Positions 1-6,985 of a DNA stretch of 17,522 bases are shown in pieces. The notes under the pieces are model-generated. The model was given only the letters and a program-made list of their open reading frames with translations. It was not told the origin of the DNA and made no database searches. Source of the stretch: JAJXWB01 sp047605445 (lineage in GTDB: Bacteria > Pseudomonadota > Alphaproteobacteria > Rhizobiales > Beijerinckiaceae). The stretch spans positions 1-17,522 of the forward strand of contig JASGFP010000090.1 of assembly GCA_047605445.1 (NCBI GenBank). The letters are read 5' to 3'. The position numbers and the translations under genes were made by a program. Each line of letters opens with the position of its first letter. Within the stretch, counting starts at the first letter, position 1.

Positions 1-799
1 CTCGCGCGCCGCGAAAGCGCCCGCCGCGCCGCGTCGCCCGCTCGCAGAAGGCGGCCCGGATCCGCGCGCCGCCGAACTCGCCGCAACCCAGGAGGAGGCA
101 GCCCGCGCCGAGGTCGAATACGACAGGCAAGCCGCGCAGGCCGCCACGCCGAACCACGAGGCGCGCATCGTCGCCGCCGCGGCGGCGCCGCTCAGCGCCG
201 ATCGCGCGTCGACCCCTCTCACCGTCGCCGCCTCGGCCCTGCTCGGATTTCTGCTGTTCGGCGCGGCGCCCGGCGTCGGCGCCCGGATCCAGCGGACGCG
301 GCGGCCGAAGTTCGGTCGGCCACATGCGATCCTGCGGCGCGGCGCCCTCGATCCGGCAAGCGCCGGTCTTGTCGTCGAGGCGCTGGACATTGCGGCGAGC
401 ACGCATGCGAGGCGCATTCTGGTGACCGGCGAGAGCAGGCGACTGCAGCAGGATTGCGCGCACGCACTGGCCGCCGCGGCGGCGCAGCAAGGCTGGCGCC
501 CCTTGCTGATCGACGCCGCTGGGCAAGGGTCCGGCCCTGCGCACGACATCTTTCTCCTGAACGGCCGGACCTACCGGACGCGGACGATCGGCGCAGGCGC
601 AGACGCGCTGGCGATCGCGCATCCCGCGCCGCCCCCGCGCCATGCGGCGCCTGACGCGGACCGCGCTTTCGATCTCGTGCTGTTCGACGAAACGGCTCGT
701 ATCGACCGCATCGAGATTGCGGTCTGGATCGGCGCGGCGGCGCCGGACGACCGACTCGTTCAGTCCCGGGAAACCATTCTCTGGATTTCGCCGGCCTGA
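1..799 (+). CDS. GumC/Wzc-like polysaccharide co-polymerase, C-terminal part (5' end outside window)
   Basis: The frame is open from the left edge (first whole codon at base 2) to TGA at 797-799, so the GTG at 422 is internal. The visible 265 residues start with a charged, Ala/Glu/Arg-rich coiled-coil stretch. A Pro-containing segment (APLSADRASTP) follows, then one membrane helix (about residues 77-98) and a cytoplasmic module. This is the layout of the C-terminal half of Wzz/Wzc/GumC chain-length proteins, which span the inner membrane and set polymer length with Wzy. The module starts like a BY-kinase P-loop strand (ILVTGES) but lacks the Gly-Lys-Thr/Ser of Walker A, and the Walker B-like strand is only LVLFDE. 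No Tyr-rich tail is present. I infer a kinase-dead co-polymerase. A second, complete GumC-like gene lies at 6986-9013. The family call is fairly secure; the exact partner is unknown. Confidence 0.72.
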   Translation, partial: SRAAKAPAAPRRPLAEGGPDPRAAELAATQEEAARAEVEYDRQAAQAATPNHEARIVAAAAAPLSADRASTPLTVAASALLGFLLFGAAPGVGARIQRTRRPKFGRPHAILRRGALDPASAGLVVEALDIAASTHARRILVTGESRRLQQDCAHALAAAAAQQGWRPLLIDAAGQGSGPAHDIFLLNGRTYRTRTIGAGADALAIAHPAPPPRHAAPDADRAFDLVLFDETARIDRIEIAVWIGAAAPDDRLVQSRETILWISPA

Positions 800-811
800 G
801 ACGCGCCGGAC

Positions 812-825
812 GTGACCAACGTCAC
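812..825. promoter_or_regulatory. CRP/FNR-type palindrome GTGA-N6-TCAC
   Basis: A perfect inverted repeat, CGTGAC-CAAC-GTCACG (811-826), lies between the co-polymerase stop and the next ORF. Its core matches the GTGA-N6-TCAC spacing of CRP/FNR-family operators. It is about 75 bp upstream of the GTG at 900, a workable distance for an activator. The stem is too short and lacks a T-run, so it is unlikely to be a terminator. A function is inference only; one such palindrome can occur by chance. Confidence 0.3.
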
Positions 826-899
826 GCCGTGCGATGACGCGCGACACTGTCCGCCGCAAAAGACGAATGGCCCCATACGCGTAACACAAAGGATCGACT

Positions 900-1256
900 G
901 TGGCGGCCATGATCATCACTCGCGCTTTCGACGGTTTCGAAGCCGCCGTCAAAGCCATGCGCGCGGCAGAAATAACCGCGCTCGGCGCGGACGAAGCGCA
1001 GGAGCGGGAGGCGGCAGAGGAGCTTGCGTCCTGCCTCGGCGACGTGCGCGCGGCGTCCGTGCGCCTCTGGTCACTGCCGGCGCGCGGCCCCTGCGATCTC
1101 GTGCTGAAAGCGCGCGCGTTGCGCTGGCATTTCCCCGATGGCGTAGAGATCGACGACGGCGCGCGGCTGGGCGCGGAGCCGCCGACGCCGGGCGCGCCGC
1201 TCGGCGAACTCGCGCTGCACTACATCATGCGGGATCTGCTGGCGCTCTCCGAATGA
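900..1256 (+). CDS. Small hypothetical protein of the exopolysaccharide locus
   Basis: This encodes 118 residues, acidic, with no signal peptide or membrane helix. I do not recognise the family. It has a helical N-terminal half rich in Ala and Glu. The middle (VRLWSLPARGPCDLVLKARAL) alternates hydrophobic and polar residues as in a small alpha/beta fold, and the C-terminus is amphipathic. GTG at 900 was chosen because AAAGGA lies about 6 bp upstream; ATG at 909 is possible and would drop three residues. It ends 9 bp before the convergent wzx stop. Strong G/C preference at third codon positions and a ribosome binding site argue that it is real. It may assist polysaccharide assembly or be unrelated; the sequence does not tell. 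Confidence 0.55.
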   Translation: MAAMIITRAFDGFEAAVKAMRAAEITALGADEAQEREAAEELASCLGDVRAASVRLWSLPARGPCDLVLKARALRWHFPDGVEIDDGARLGAEPPTPGAPLGELALHYIMRDLLALSE

Positions 1257-1265
1257 GCGCGCGCG

Positions 1266-2789
1266 CTATCGAGCGAAAAACTGCACGAACGGCGACAGCA
1301 GCGGCGACAGCCACGCAGGCGCCTTTCCGGCCAGATCGGACAGGCGTCCGAGATCTTCGTCCGGAAGGGCGCGCGTGAGCCGCACGAGCGCAAAATAGAC
1401 CGCCGCCCCGAGCGCGATGCCGAGCGCAATGCCGAAAACGCCGGGCAGAACGATCACGACAGCGCGCGCGGCGATTGCACAGCCTGCCGCAGACCCGACG
1501 ATGCGCGCGACCGAACCATAAGGGCTCGCGCAATCCAGCGCGCGATGCAGGTAGATGAAACTCGCCGCCACGATGGAAAACTGGATGATCGAACGCGCCA
1601 CGACGGCGCCCATCAGGCCATAGGCGGGCACGACGAAGACGCCGGCCGCGACGATCGCGGCGGCGCCGGCGACGCCGCTGCGGACGAGATAATAATTACG
1701 CTCCGTCGCAAACAGCAGCGCCGAGGAAACGGTCGACACCGCGCCGAACGCCTGCGCCGCGACAAGCACGGCCGCCGCGTCGGATGCATCGGCGAAATCC
1801 GCGCCGAACAGCGCCGGCACCAGCGACGGAGCTATAGCCGCCATGCCGAAGCAGGCGGGGAAGATCAGGAACGACATGAAGCGCACGGCGGACGCAAAGG
1901 CGCGCTTCAGCCCCGCCTTGTCGCCGACGGCGAAGAGCTGCGCGAACAGCGCCAGCAGGCCGCCCGTCATCAGCAGCGGGGCCTGGGTCGCCACCGTCGC
2001 CAGCGTGTTGGCGGCCGAATAGAGCCCGGCTTCGTGCGCGCCGCGATAATGATTGAGAAAGGCGAGCTCCGTGCGCGACCAGACGATGGCCGCGATCAGG
2101 CCCACGCCCCAGCTGGCGAGCGAAAAGCGCCATGCGCGCTGCTTCAGCTCGGCGTCGATGACGGCGCCGGGCCTGATATTGATCACGGTATAGACCGCCA
2201 GCAGCAGGCTGCCGCCGCCATAGCCGACAAGCGCGCCGGTTACCCCGAACAGCCACGCGCCGACCGCGACGCCGCCGAGTTGCACGAGCAGCGAGATCGC
2301 AGACAGGCGCGCGGCCTCGTCGAAGCGCTGCGCGCCGCGCAATTGCGACAGGCCGTAATTGCCGACCGCCTGCAGGGTGAAGAGAAAAGCCAGCGCGAGC
2401 CACACGCTGTCCGAAACGTCGTCGAACGGCAGCGCCGGGAGATGCGTGTCGATAAACGGCGCGAAACGCCAGATCGCGGCGAGCGCCGCCGCGCCCAGCG
2501 CCGTCGTCAGCAGAACGGGGGGCAGAAAAGCGCGGGCGAAATTGACCGCGTCCCTGTGTATGCCTCGCGCCTCGAGATCGGGAACGAAACGCGCGACGGT
2601 GATCGGCAGGCCGAGATCGCAGATCGTGACCAGCGTGCCGACGATCCAGATACCGAGCGCCACATTGCCGGCGCCGCCGGGCCCGAGCATCCGCGCGACG
2701 ACGACGACGCTGAGCAGCCCGCCGAGCGCGGTCGAAGCGCCGGCGATGCTGGAATGCAGCGTGTTGCGCGCAAAGCGCGGTAGGCTCAT
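1266..2789 (-). CDS. Wzx-type polysaccharide flippase
   Basis: The product is a 507-residue, very hydrophobic protein with about 12-14 predicted membrane helices and short cytoplasmic loops, the size and profile of Wzx/GumJ flippases (MOP/MviN superfamily). The N-terminus has the typical features: a helix with small residues (residues 10-32), the loop ARMLGPGGAGN, then the helix-and-turn DLGLPITVARFVPDLE. Its expected job is to move the undecaprenyl-diphosphate-linked repeat unit across the inner membrane so that Wzy can polymerise it. The start is ATG at 2787-2789; no clear Shine-Dalgarno is visible because a TTAA-N7-TTAA motif lies directly against the start codon. It is transcribed alone, divergent from the GH5 gene and convergent with the 118-residue ORF. 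The general call is secure; the exact substrate is inferred from the neighbours. Confidence 0.88.
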   Translation of the reverse strand: MSLPRFARNTLHSSIAGASTALGGLLSVVVVARMLGPGGAGNVALGIWIVGTLVTICDLGLPITVARFVPDLEARGIHRDAVNFARAFLPPVLLTTALGAAALAAIWRFAPFIDTHLPALPFDDVSDSVWLALAFLFTLQAVGNYGLSQLRGAQRFDEAARLSAISLLVQLGGVAVGAWLFGVTGALVGYGGGSLLLAVYTVINIRPGAVIDAELKQRAWRFSLASWGVGLIAAIVWSRTELAFLNHYRGAHEAGLYSAANTLATVATQAPLLMTGGLLALFAQLFAVGDKAGLKRAFASAVRFMSFLIFPACFGMAAIAPSLVPALFGADFADASDAAAVLVAAQAFGAVSTVSSALLFATERNYYLVRSGVAGAAAIVAAGVFVVPAYGLMGAVVARSIIQFSIVAASFIYLHRALDCASPYGSVARIVGSAAGCAIAARAVVIVLPGVFGIALGIALGAAVYFALVRLTRALPDEDLGRLSDLAGKAPAWLSPLLSPFVQFFAR

Positions 2790-2790
2790 G

Positions 2791-2805
2791 TTAACGACCC
2801 GTTAA
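2791..2805. promoter_or_regulatory. CtrA-box-like site TTAA-N7-TTAA at the wzx start
   Basis: TTAA at 2791-2794 and TTAA at 2802-2805 are separated by exactly 7 bp, the spacing of the full CtrA recognition site in alphaproteobacteria. Read on the minus strand, the second half-site is GTTAAC directly followed by the wzx ATG. TTAA is rare in this GC-rich sequence. A protein bound here would cover the wzx translation start region, which suggests repression, or a very short leader. The site is also about 100 bp upstream of the divergent GH5 gene, so either gene could be the target. Binding is inferred, not shown. Confidence 0.45.
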
Positions 2806-2832
2806 TCGTGATCGACGCCGACATGGCCGGAA

Positions 2833-2862
2833 TTGCTGGCGTTCGCGTGCATCATCTCTAAC
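2833..2862 (+). promoter_or_regulatory. Possible promoter of the GH5 gene
   Basis: TTGCTG (2833-2838) and TCTAAC (2857-2862) are 18 bp apart and lie about 40 bp upstream of the GH5 start. GGAAG near 2886-2890 may be its ribosome binding site, about 12 bp before the ATG. The -10 match is modest. Confidence 0.25.
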
Positions 2863-2902
2863 CTGAGACATCGGGACTGCGCGAGTCGGAAGCACGATCA
2901 TA

Positions 2903-3970
2903 ATGAACACGCAGCATAGAATCCGGCGCTTCGCCTGCGCCATCGCCTGCATCGTATCGGGCGCGACGCCGGTGATCGCCGACAATGCGACGGCCGCAAG
3001 GCCCGCGGCGGGCGTCAGTCTTGCCGGCGCCGAATTCGGCGATGCGCCGGGCAAGGCGGAGAAGGATTTTCATTTTCCCGCCGACAGCGAATTCGCCTGG
3101 GCGAAATCGAAGGGCTTCGCCGTCGTTCGCCTGCCCTTCCTGTGGGAGCGGCTTCAGCCAACGCTCGAACAGGACTTCGACGCCGGTCATCTGGCGCTGC
3201 TGACGGAGGCGGTGGATCGCGCGCGCGCGCATGGCCTCTCGATCATCCTCGACGTGCACAATTACGGCCGGTGGCGCGGCGATGTCATCGGCGGCGGCAA
3301 GGTCGGCGACCAGGCTTTCGCCGATCTGTGGCGACGTCTCGCGCAGAAATTCGGCAAGGAGCCGCATGTCGTCTTCGGCTTGATGAACGAGCCGCACGAC
3401 ATGCCCGCCGACCGATGGGCGAAATCGGCGCAGGCGGCCATCGACGCGATCCGCAAGGCCGGCGCCTGCAATCTGGCGCTCGTCCCCGGCGTCAACTGGA
3501 CCGGCGCGCATTCCTGGACCAAGGACGGCGGCCACGGCGTCAACGGCGAGGCGATGCGCGCAATCCGCGACAAGGGCGCGCACGCTTTCGAGTTCCATCA
3601 ATATCTCGACAGCGATTCCTCCGGCACAAGCGGACAATGCCGCAAGAAGGAGGAAGTCGTCGCCGCCCTCTCCGTCGCGACGGACTGGCTGCGCGAGAAC
3701 AGGCGCAAGGGCTTTCTCGGCGAGTTCGGCGCGGGAGACAACGAACAGTGCCGCGAGGGCCTCGACGCCATGCTCGCGCATATGGCCGGCAATGCCGATG
3801 TCTGGATCGGCTGGGCTTATTGGGCGGCTGGCGCGTGGTGGCCGAAGGACTATCCGCTGTCGATCGAGCCGAAGGATGGCAAGGATCGTCCGCAGATGGC
3901 GATTCTGGAAAAATGGACCGGCGGCAAGCTGGCGAACGCCTGTCCCGCGCCAAGAGGAAAGAAGCAATAG
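2903..3970 (+). CDS. Secreted glycoside hydrolase family 5 (endo-beta-1,4-glucanase type)
   Basis: The product has 355 residues. The N-terminus is a Sec-type signal peptide: basic start, hydrophobic stretch at about residues 10-20, likely cleavage after VIA at residue 26. The rest is a single GH5 barrel. Recognisable family sites are VVRLPFLWERL (74-84), DVHNYGRW (117-124), the acid/base Glu163 in GLMNEPH, HQY (232-234), the nucleophile Glu274 in FLGEFGA, and a late Trp-rich segment (WIGWAYWAAGAWW, 301-313). Both catalytic Glu are present, so it should be active. GH5 enzymes of this type cut beta-1,4-glucans. In the periplasm or outside, it could trim or release the polymer made by this cluster, or recycle failed product. 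No carbohydrate-binding module or anchor is visible. It ends 3 bp before the convergent GT4 stop. The exact substrate is not proven by sequence. Confidence 0.9.
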   Translation: MNTQHRIRRFACAIACIVSGATPVIADNATAARPAAGVSLAGAEFGDAPGKAEKDFHFPADSEFAWAKSKGFAVVRLPFLWERLQPTLEQDFDAGHLALLTEAVDRARAHGLSIILDVHNYGRWRGDVIGGGKVGDQAFADLWRRLAQKFGKEPHVVFGLMNEPHDMPADRWAKSAQAAIDAIRKAGACNLALVPGVNWTGAHSWTKDGGHGVNGEAMRAIRDKGAHAFEFHQYLDSDSSGTSGQCRKKEEVVAALSVATDWLRENRRKGFLGEFGAGDNEQCREGLDAMLAHMAGNADVWIGWAYWAAGAWWPKDYPLSIEPKDGKDRPQMAILEKWTGGKLANACPAPRGKKQ

Positions 3971-3973
3971 CGG

Positions 3974-5083
3974 CTAGCGCGCCGCCTCTTCGTAAACACG
4001 CATGTAGCGGTCCGCCACGCCCGGCCACGCAAAGGGTTGAGCCGCCTCGATGAGCCGCGCGCGCGTCGAGTCCGGATCGGCGGCGAGCCGCGCCTGCGCC
4101 CGCGCGATGGCGTCGGCCGCCTGCGCCGGTTGCGCATAGTCGGCCAGCACGACGTCGGATGCGCGCGCCGCGAAGGATTTGAAGGCGGCGTTGGCCTCGA
4201 CCACCGGCAGGAGGCCGGCGCTCAAAGCCTCGATCAGCGATATGCCGAAACCCTCGTGCACGCTGGCGCTCACGAACAAGCTCGCGCGCGAGAGAATCTG
4301 CGCGATTTCCCCATTGCTGACGCCAACATGCAGCCGGACCGTCGCGGCCAGATTTCGCGCGGCGATTTCCGCCGCCAGCTTCTCGCGCGTCCAGTCGAAT
4401 TCGCCGCCGATCAGGTCGAGCGAGAATCCGGGATCGCGCTTGCCGAGTTCCACCATCGCGTCGAGCAGCCGCTCGGGCTTCTTGTTGAAGGAAAAGCGCC
4501 CGATTGCGACCAGGTTCTTCGTCGGCCTGCGGCTCGCTAGGCCGGCGAATTTGCCGATGTCCACGCCATTTTCGATGAGCGTGAGATTGTCGCCGGCGAC
4601 GCCTGAAAACATCTCGAAGTCCGGCTGGCTGCAGGCGACGATCCTGTCGTAGCCGCGCGCCGCCGCGCGGGTGATGGTGGAAAACCAAAGCCGCTTGAGC
4701 CGCGCATGGGCGTCCGTATGGAAGAAGCCGCCATGTGTCGTCGCCACCAGCGGACGCCGATGCCAGACGCGCGAAAAACTCAGGAAATCGAAGAAGAAGT
4801 CGATGGCGTGGACATGGACGACATCGACGTCGCCTACGTGGGCCAGCACCGCGGGCGCCAGTGGATAGCGCATCGAGCCGCGATAGGGAAAGCGCAGGAC
4901 CTGCGCGCCCATCCATTCGTCCCGCGCCACCAGTTGCGTGGCGGGATCGGTGAAGATGCGGTCGAGCGTCAGCACGCGCACGTCATGGCCTGCGCGCGCC
5001 TGATGCTCCACGAGTTGGGCGACGACTTCCTCGATCCCGCCGAGGCCCGGCGGGAACTGCCGCGTGACATGAACGATCCGCAT
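3974..5083 (-). CDS. GT4 glycosyltransferase, GumH/AceC-like alpha-mannosyltransferase
   Basis: This 369-residue GT-B fold enzyme has the GT4 retaining signature HEGFGISLIEALSAG, with the E-x7-E pair at Glu277 and Glu285. The N-terminal domain opens with VRxFxPxxGGxEE-like residues (VTRQFPPGLGGIEEVV) and carries TLDRIFTDP, YRGSMRYPLAP, VHVHAIDFFFDF and THGGFFHT. From memory these closely match Xanthomonas GumH, which adds alpha-1,3-mannose from GDP-mannose to cellobiosyl-diphospho-polyprenol, and its acetan counterpart AceC. The product has no membrane helices and should act at the cytoplasmic face of the inner membrane. The gene is transcribed alone, divergent from the GT2 gene across 102 bp. 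The fold and GT4 call are secure; the GumH-type specificity is likely but rests on remembered motifs. Confidence 0.85.
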   Translation of the reverse strand: MRIVHVTRQFPPGLGGIEEVVAQLVEHQARAGHDVRVLTLDRIFTDPATQLVARDEWMGAQVLRFPYRGSMRYPLAPAVLAHVGDVDVVHVHAIDFFFDFLSFSRVWHRRPLVATTHGGFFHTDAHARLKRLWFSTITRAAARGYDRIVACSQPDFEMFSGVAGDNLTLIENGVDIGKFAGLASRRPTKNLVAIGRFSFNKKPERLLDAMVELGKRDPGFSLDLIGGEFDWTREKLAAEIAARNLAATVRLHVGVSNGEIAQILSRASLFVSASVHEGFGISLIEALSAGLLPVVEANAAFKSFAARASDVVLADYAQPAQAADAIARAQARLAADPDSTRARLIEAAQPFAWPGVADRYMRVYEEAAR

Positions 5084-5185
5084 ACCCGCCGCTGTTCACC
5101 CAATCGCAAGTCCAGCTGTGCACTATGCCCGCAACCCCGCAAGAAAGTCTGAACGGCGCATGGCGCCCCCGATACGAGACCGCCC

Positions 5186-6058
5186 TTGACCGAAGCCGCG
5201 CCGCCGCGCCTCTCGCTGCTCTGTTGCACCGTCGGCCGCACCGAAAAGCTCGGCCGGCTGCTGGACTCGCTCACGCGGCAGACGCTCCGCGATTTCGAAC
5301 TGATCGTCGTCGATCAGAACGAGCCAGGCGTTCTCGATCCCGTGCTCGCCCCCTTCGCCGGGCGGCTCGCCATCAATCACGCCCGCTCCGAACGCGGCCT
5401 GTCGCGCGCGCGAAACGTCGGGCTGAACCATTGCCGCGCGGAAATCATCGCTTTTCCGGACGACGATTGCTGGTATCCGGAAACGCTCGCGCAAAGCATT
5501 GTCGCGCTTTTCGATGCGACGCCTGACGCCGGCGTTTTCACGGGCCGCACGACCGACGTCTCAGGCGCGGATTCGCTGGGCCTGTTTCTCGGCGCGGACG
5601 CGGAAATCTCGAAATCGAACGTGTGGCTGTCGGGCAATTCCAATTCGCTGTTCATCCGCGCAGACATCGCGCGAAAGATCGGCGGCTTCGACGAGACGCT
5701 CGGCGTCGGGGCGCCAACGCCCTTCAAGTCCGGCGAGGAGACGGATTTCATTCTGCGCGCGCTCGCAACCGGCGCGCGCGGCTTCTACCGCCGCGACATC
5801 GTGGTTCATCACGATCAGGCGCCGGTCGGCGGCGCGGGCGGCGTCGCCCGAGCGCAGGACTATGCGCGCGGCTTCGGACGGGTGCTGCGGCTGCACGACT
5901 ACGGCCCGGCCTATCTGGCCATGCGCGTCCTGCGCTCGTCCGCCCGCGCGGCGCTGGCGCTGGCGTCGGGCGACGGCGCGACCGCCCGCTACAAGGCCCT
6001 GTGGGCGCTCGGCACGCTGAAGGGCTTCATCGCGCCGCTTCGAAAACGCGAAGCCTGA
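5186..6058 (+). CDS. Glycosyltransferase family 2
   Basis: The product has 290 residues and an inverting GT-A fold. Residues 8-14 (RLSLLCC) form the first strand, VVDQNEPG (41-48) the nucleotide-binding loop, FPDDDCWYP (90-98) the metal-binding DxD, and GEETDF (183-188) the acceptor-side catalytic segment. RGLSRARNVGL (70-80) is also typical of the family. A C-terminal helical part rich in Ala and Arg may touch the membrane. TTG at 5186 is the chosen start: a stop lies in frame at 5150-5152, no other start follows it, and the first strand begins only eight residues in. It should add one sugar of the repeat unit to the lipid carrier; which sugar cannot be read. Its last 32 bp overlap the 3' end of the convergent GT26 gene. 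Confidence 0.85.
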   Translation: MTEAAPPRLSLLCCTVGRTEKLGRLLDSLTRQTLRDFELIVVDQNEPGVLDPVLAPFAGRLAINHARSERGLSRARNVGLNHCRAEIIAFPDDDCWYPETLAQSIVALFDATPDAGVFTGRTTDVSGADSLGLFLGADAEISKSNVWLSGNSNSLFIRADIARKIGGFDETLGVGAPTPFKSGEETDFILRALATGARGFYRRDIVVHHDQAPVGGAGGVARAQDYARGFGRVLRLHDYGPAYLAMRVLRSSARAALALASGDGATARYKALWALGTLKGFIAPLRKREA

Positions 6059-6818
6059 GCACGGCGAGAAGGAAGCCGCCCGTTTCGATCGTGTAGCGGC
6101 GCAACAGGCGTCCCGGCTCCTGCGCGAGACGGAAGGCCCATTCGAGCCGCGCGCGGCGCATCCAGTTCGGCGCGCGGGCGACGCGCTCGGCGGCGAAATC
6201 GAACAACGCGCCGACGCCGAACATGGTCTTGGCGCCAAGCGCGTCGAAATGACGGGCGATGAACAATTCCTGCCCGGGATTGCCGAGCGCGACCAGCAGG
6301 ACATCGGGCCGCGCCGCGGCCACCGTGCGCACGACATCCTCTTCCTCCGCCGCGCGAAAATACCCGTGGCGCGCGCCGACGAGTTCGAGATGCGGGCAGC
6401 GCTGGATGAATCGGCGGCCGGCTTCCTCGGCGACGCCCGGCGCCGCCCCCAGCAGATAGATGCGCGCGCCGGCCGGCAGATCGGCCAGCAGCGCGGGAAT
6501 GAAATCCGTGCCGTTCATATTTTCCGGAAAGCCGCGGCGTTCGAGAATGCGCGCTGCGATCTCGAGCCCGATGCCGTCGTTGACCACGCAGAACCGGCCG
6601 AGCGCGGCCCGATACCTGTCGTCGCGCAGCGCGATCTCCGCCGTATGGGCGTTGCAGAAGGCGACCGCCAGCGGCTCCGCGCCCGGCGCGAGCGCCGCCA
6701 TGACGCGCTGCGTCAGGTCCCGCCGCGTCGTCCTCTCGACGCTCAAGGCGCCGATGGCGGCGAAATCGGGGCGAGTTCCGGCATGTTTCGATTCAATCGT
6801 CCGTCTGATCTTGATCAT
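6027..6818 (-). CDS. WecG/TagA/CpsF (GT26) glycosyltransferase, GumM-like
   Basis: The product has 263 residues, the usual family length. Conserved blocks appear in order: FCNAHTAEIA (54-63), VNDGIGLEIAAR (79-90), NGTDF (102-106), LLGAAPGVAEEA (122-133), LGNPGQELFI (178-187, the family's Gly-x-Pro-x-Gln-Glu), and the C-terminal APNWMRRARLEWAFRLAQEP followed by an Arg pair. Enzymes of this family add the second sugar to a lipid-linked first sugar; GumM adds beta-1,4-glucose in xanthan synthesis. With the GumH-like gene nearby, the same role is a reasonable inference. I chose ATG at 6818: the alternative ATG at 6878 would add 20 Arg-rich residues (ARSRRRRDPDR) unlike the family. The shorter start has GGGA about 6 bp upstream. 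The 3' end overlaps the convergent GT2 gene by 32 bp. Confidence 0.88.
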   Translation of the reverse strand: MIKIRRTIESKHAGTRPDFAAIGALSVERTTRRDLTQRVMAALAPGAEPLAVAFCNAHTAEIALRDDRYRAALGRFCVVNDGIGLEIAARILERRGFPENMNGTDFIPALLADLPAGARIYLLGAAPGVAEEAGRRFIQRCPHLELVGARHGYFRAAEEEDVVRTVAAARPDVLLVALGNPGQELFIARHFDALGAKTMFGVGALFDFAAERVARAPNWMRRARLEWAFRLAQEPGRLLRRYTIETGGFLLAVLRLRVFEAAR

Positions 6819-6911
6819 GGCGTCCCGATCTGGGTCACGGCGTCGGCGTGACCGGGCGCCCAGCAGGCGCGGCGCCATTATCGGGACTTCGTCCGCCCGC
6901 GGTTCGAGAAA

Positions 6912-6966
6912 AACCCGGCTTGGGAAACGAAACGTAAAGATCGGGCGGGCAATGTAGCGCCGGGTT
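6912..6966. repeat. 8-bp inverted repeat upstream of the gumC-like gene
   Basis: AACCCGGC (6912-6919) and GCCGGGTT (6959-6966) are perfect complements 39 bp apart, ending about 20 bp before the TTG start of the co-polymerase. It could be a leader stem or a spaced operator. The interval holds nothing else that I recognise. Chance is a real possibility in GC-rich DNA. Confidence 0.25.
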
Positions 6967-6985
6967 GCATTCGTACAGGTGAATT

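Noticed and set aside
422..799. A separate short gene starting at GTG 422
   Set aside because: The same frame is open back to the left edge and encodes the coiled coil and membrane helix of a co-polymerase, so 422 is internal.
1545..2783. A 412-codon frame opposite the flippase
   Set aside because: It is rich in Arg, Gln and Asp with no domain or hydrophobic pattern; the flippase on the other strand has clear membrane helices.
2858..3967. A 369-codon frame opposite the GH5 gene
   Set aside because: The GH5 frame has a signal peptide and both catalytic Glu; the opposite frame has no recognisable features.
6819..6878. An extended GT26 N-terminus from ATG 6878
   Set aside because: The added 20 residues are Arg-rich and unlike the family, and the ATG at 6818 has a better upstream sequence.
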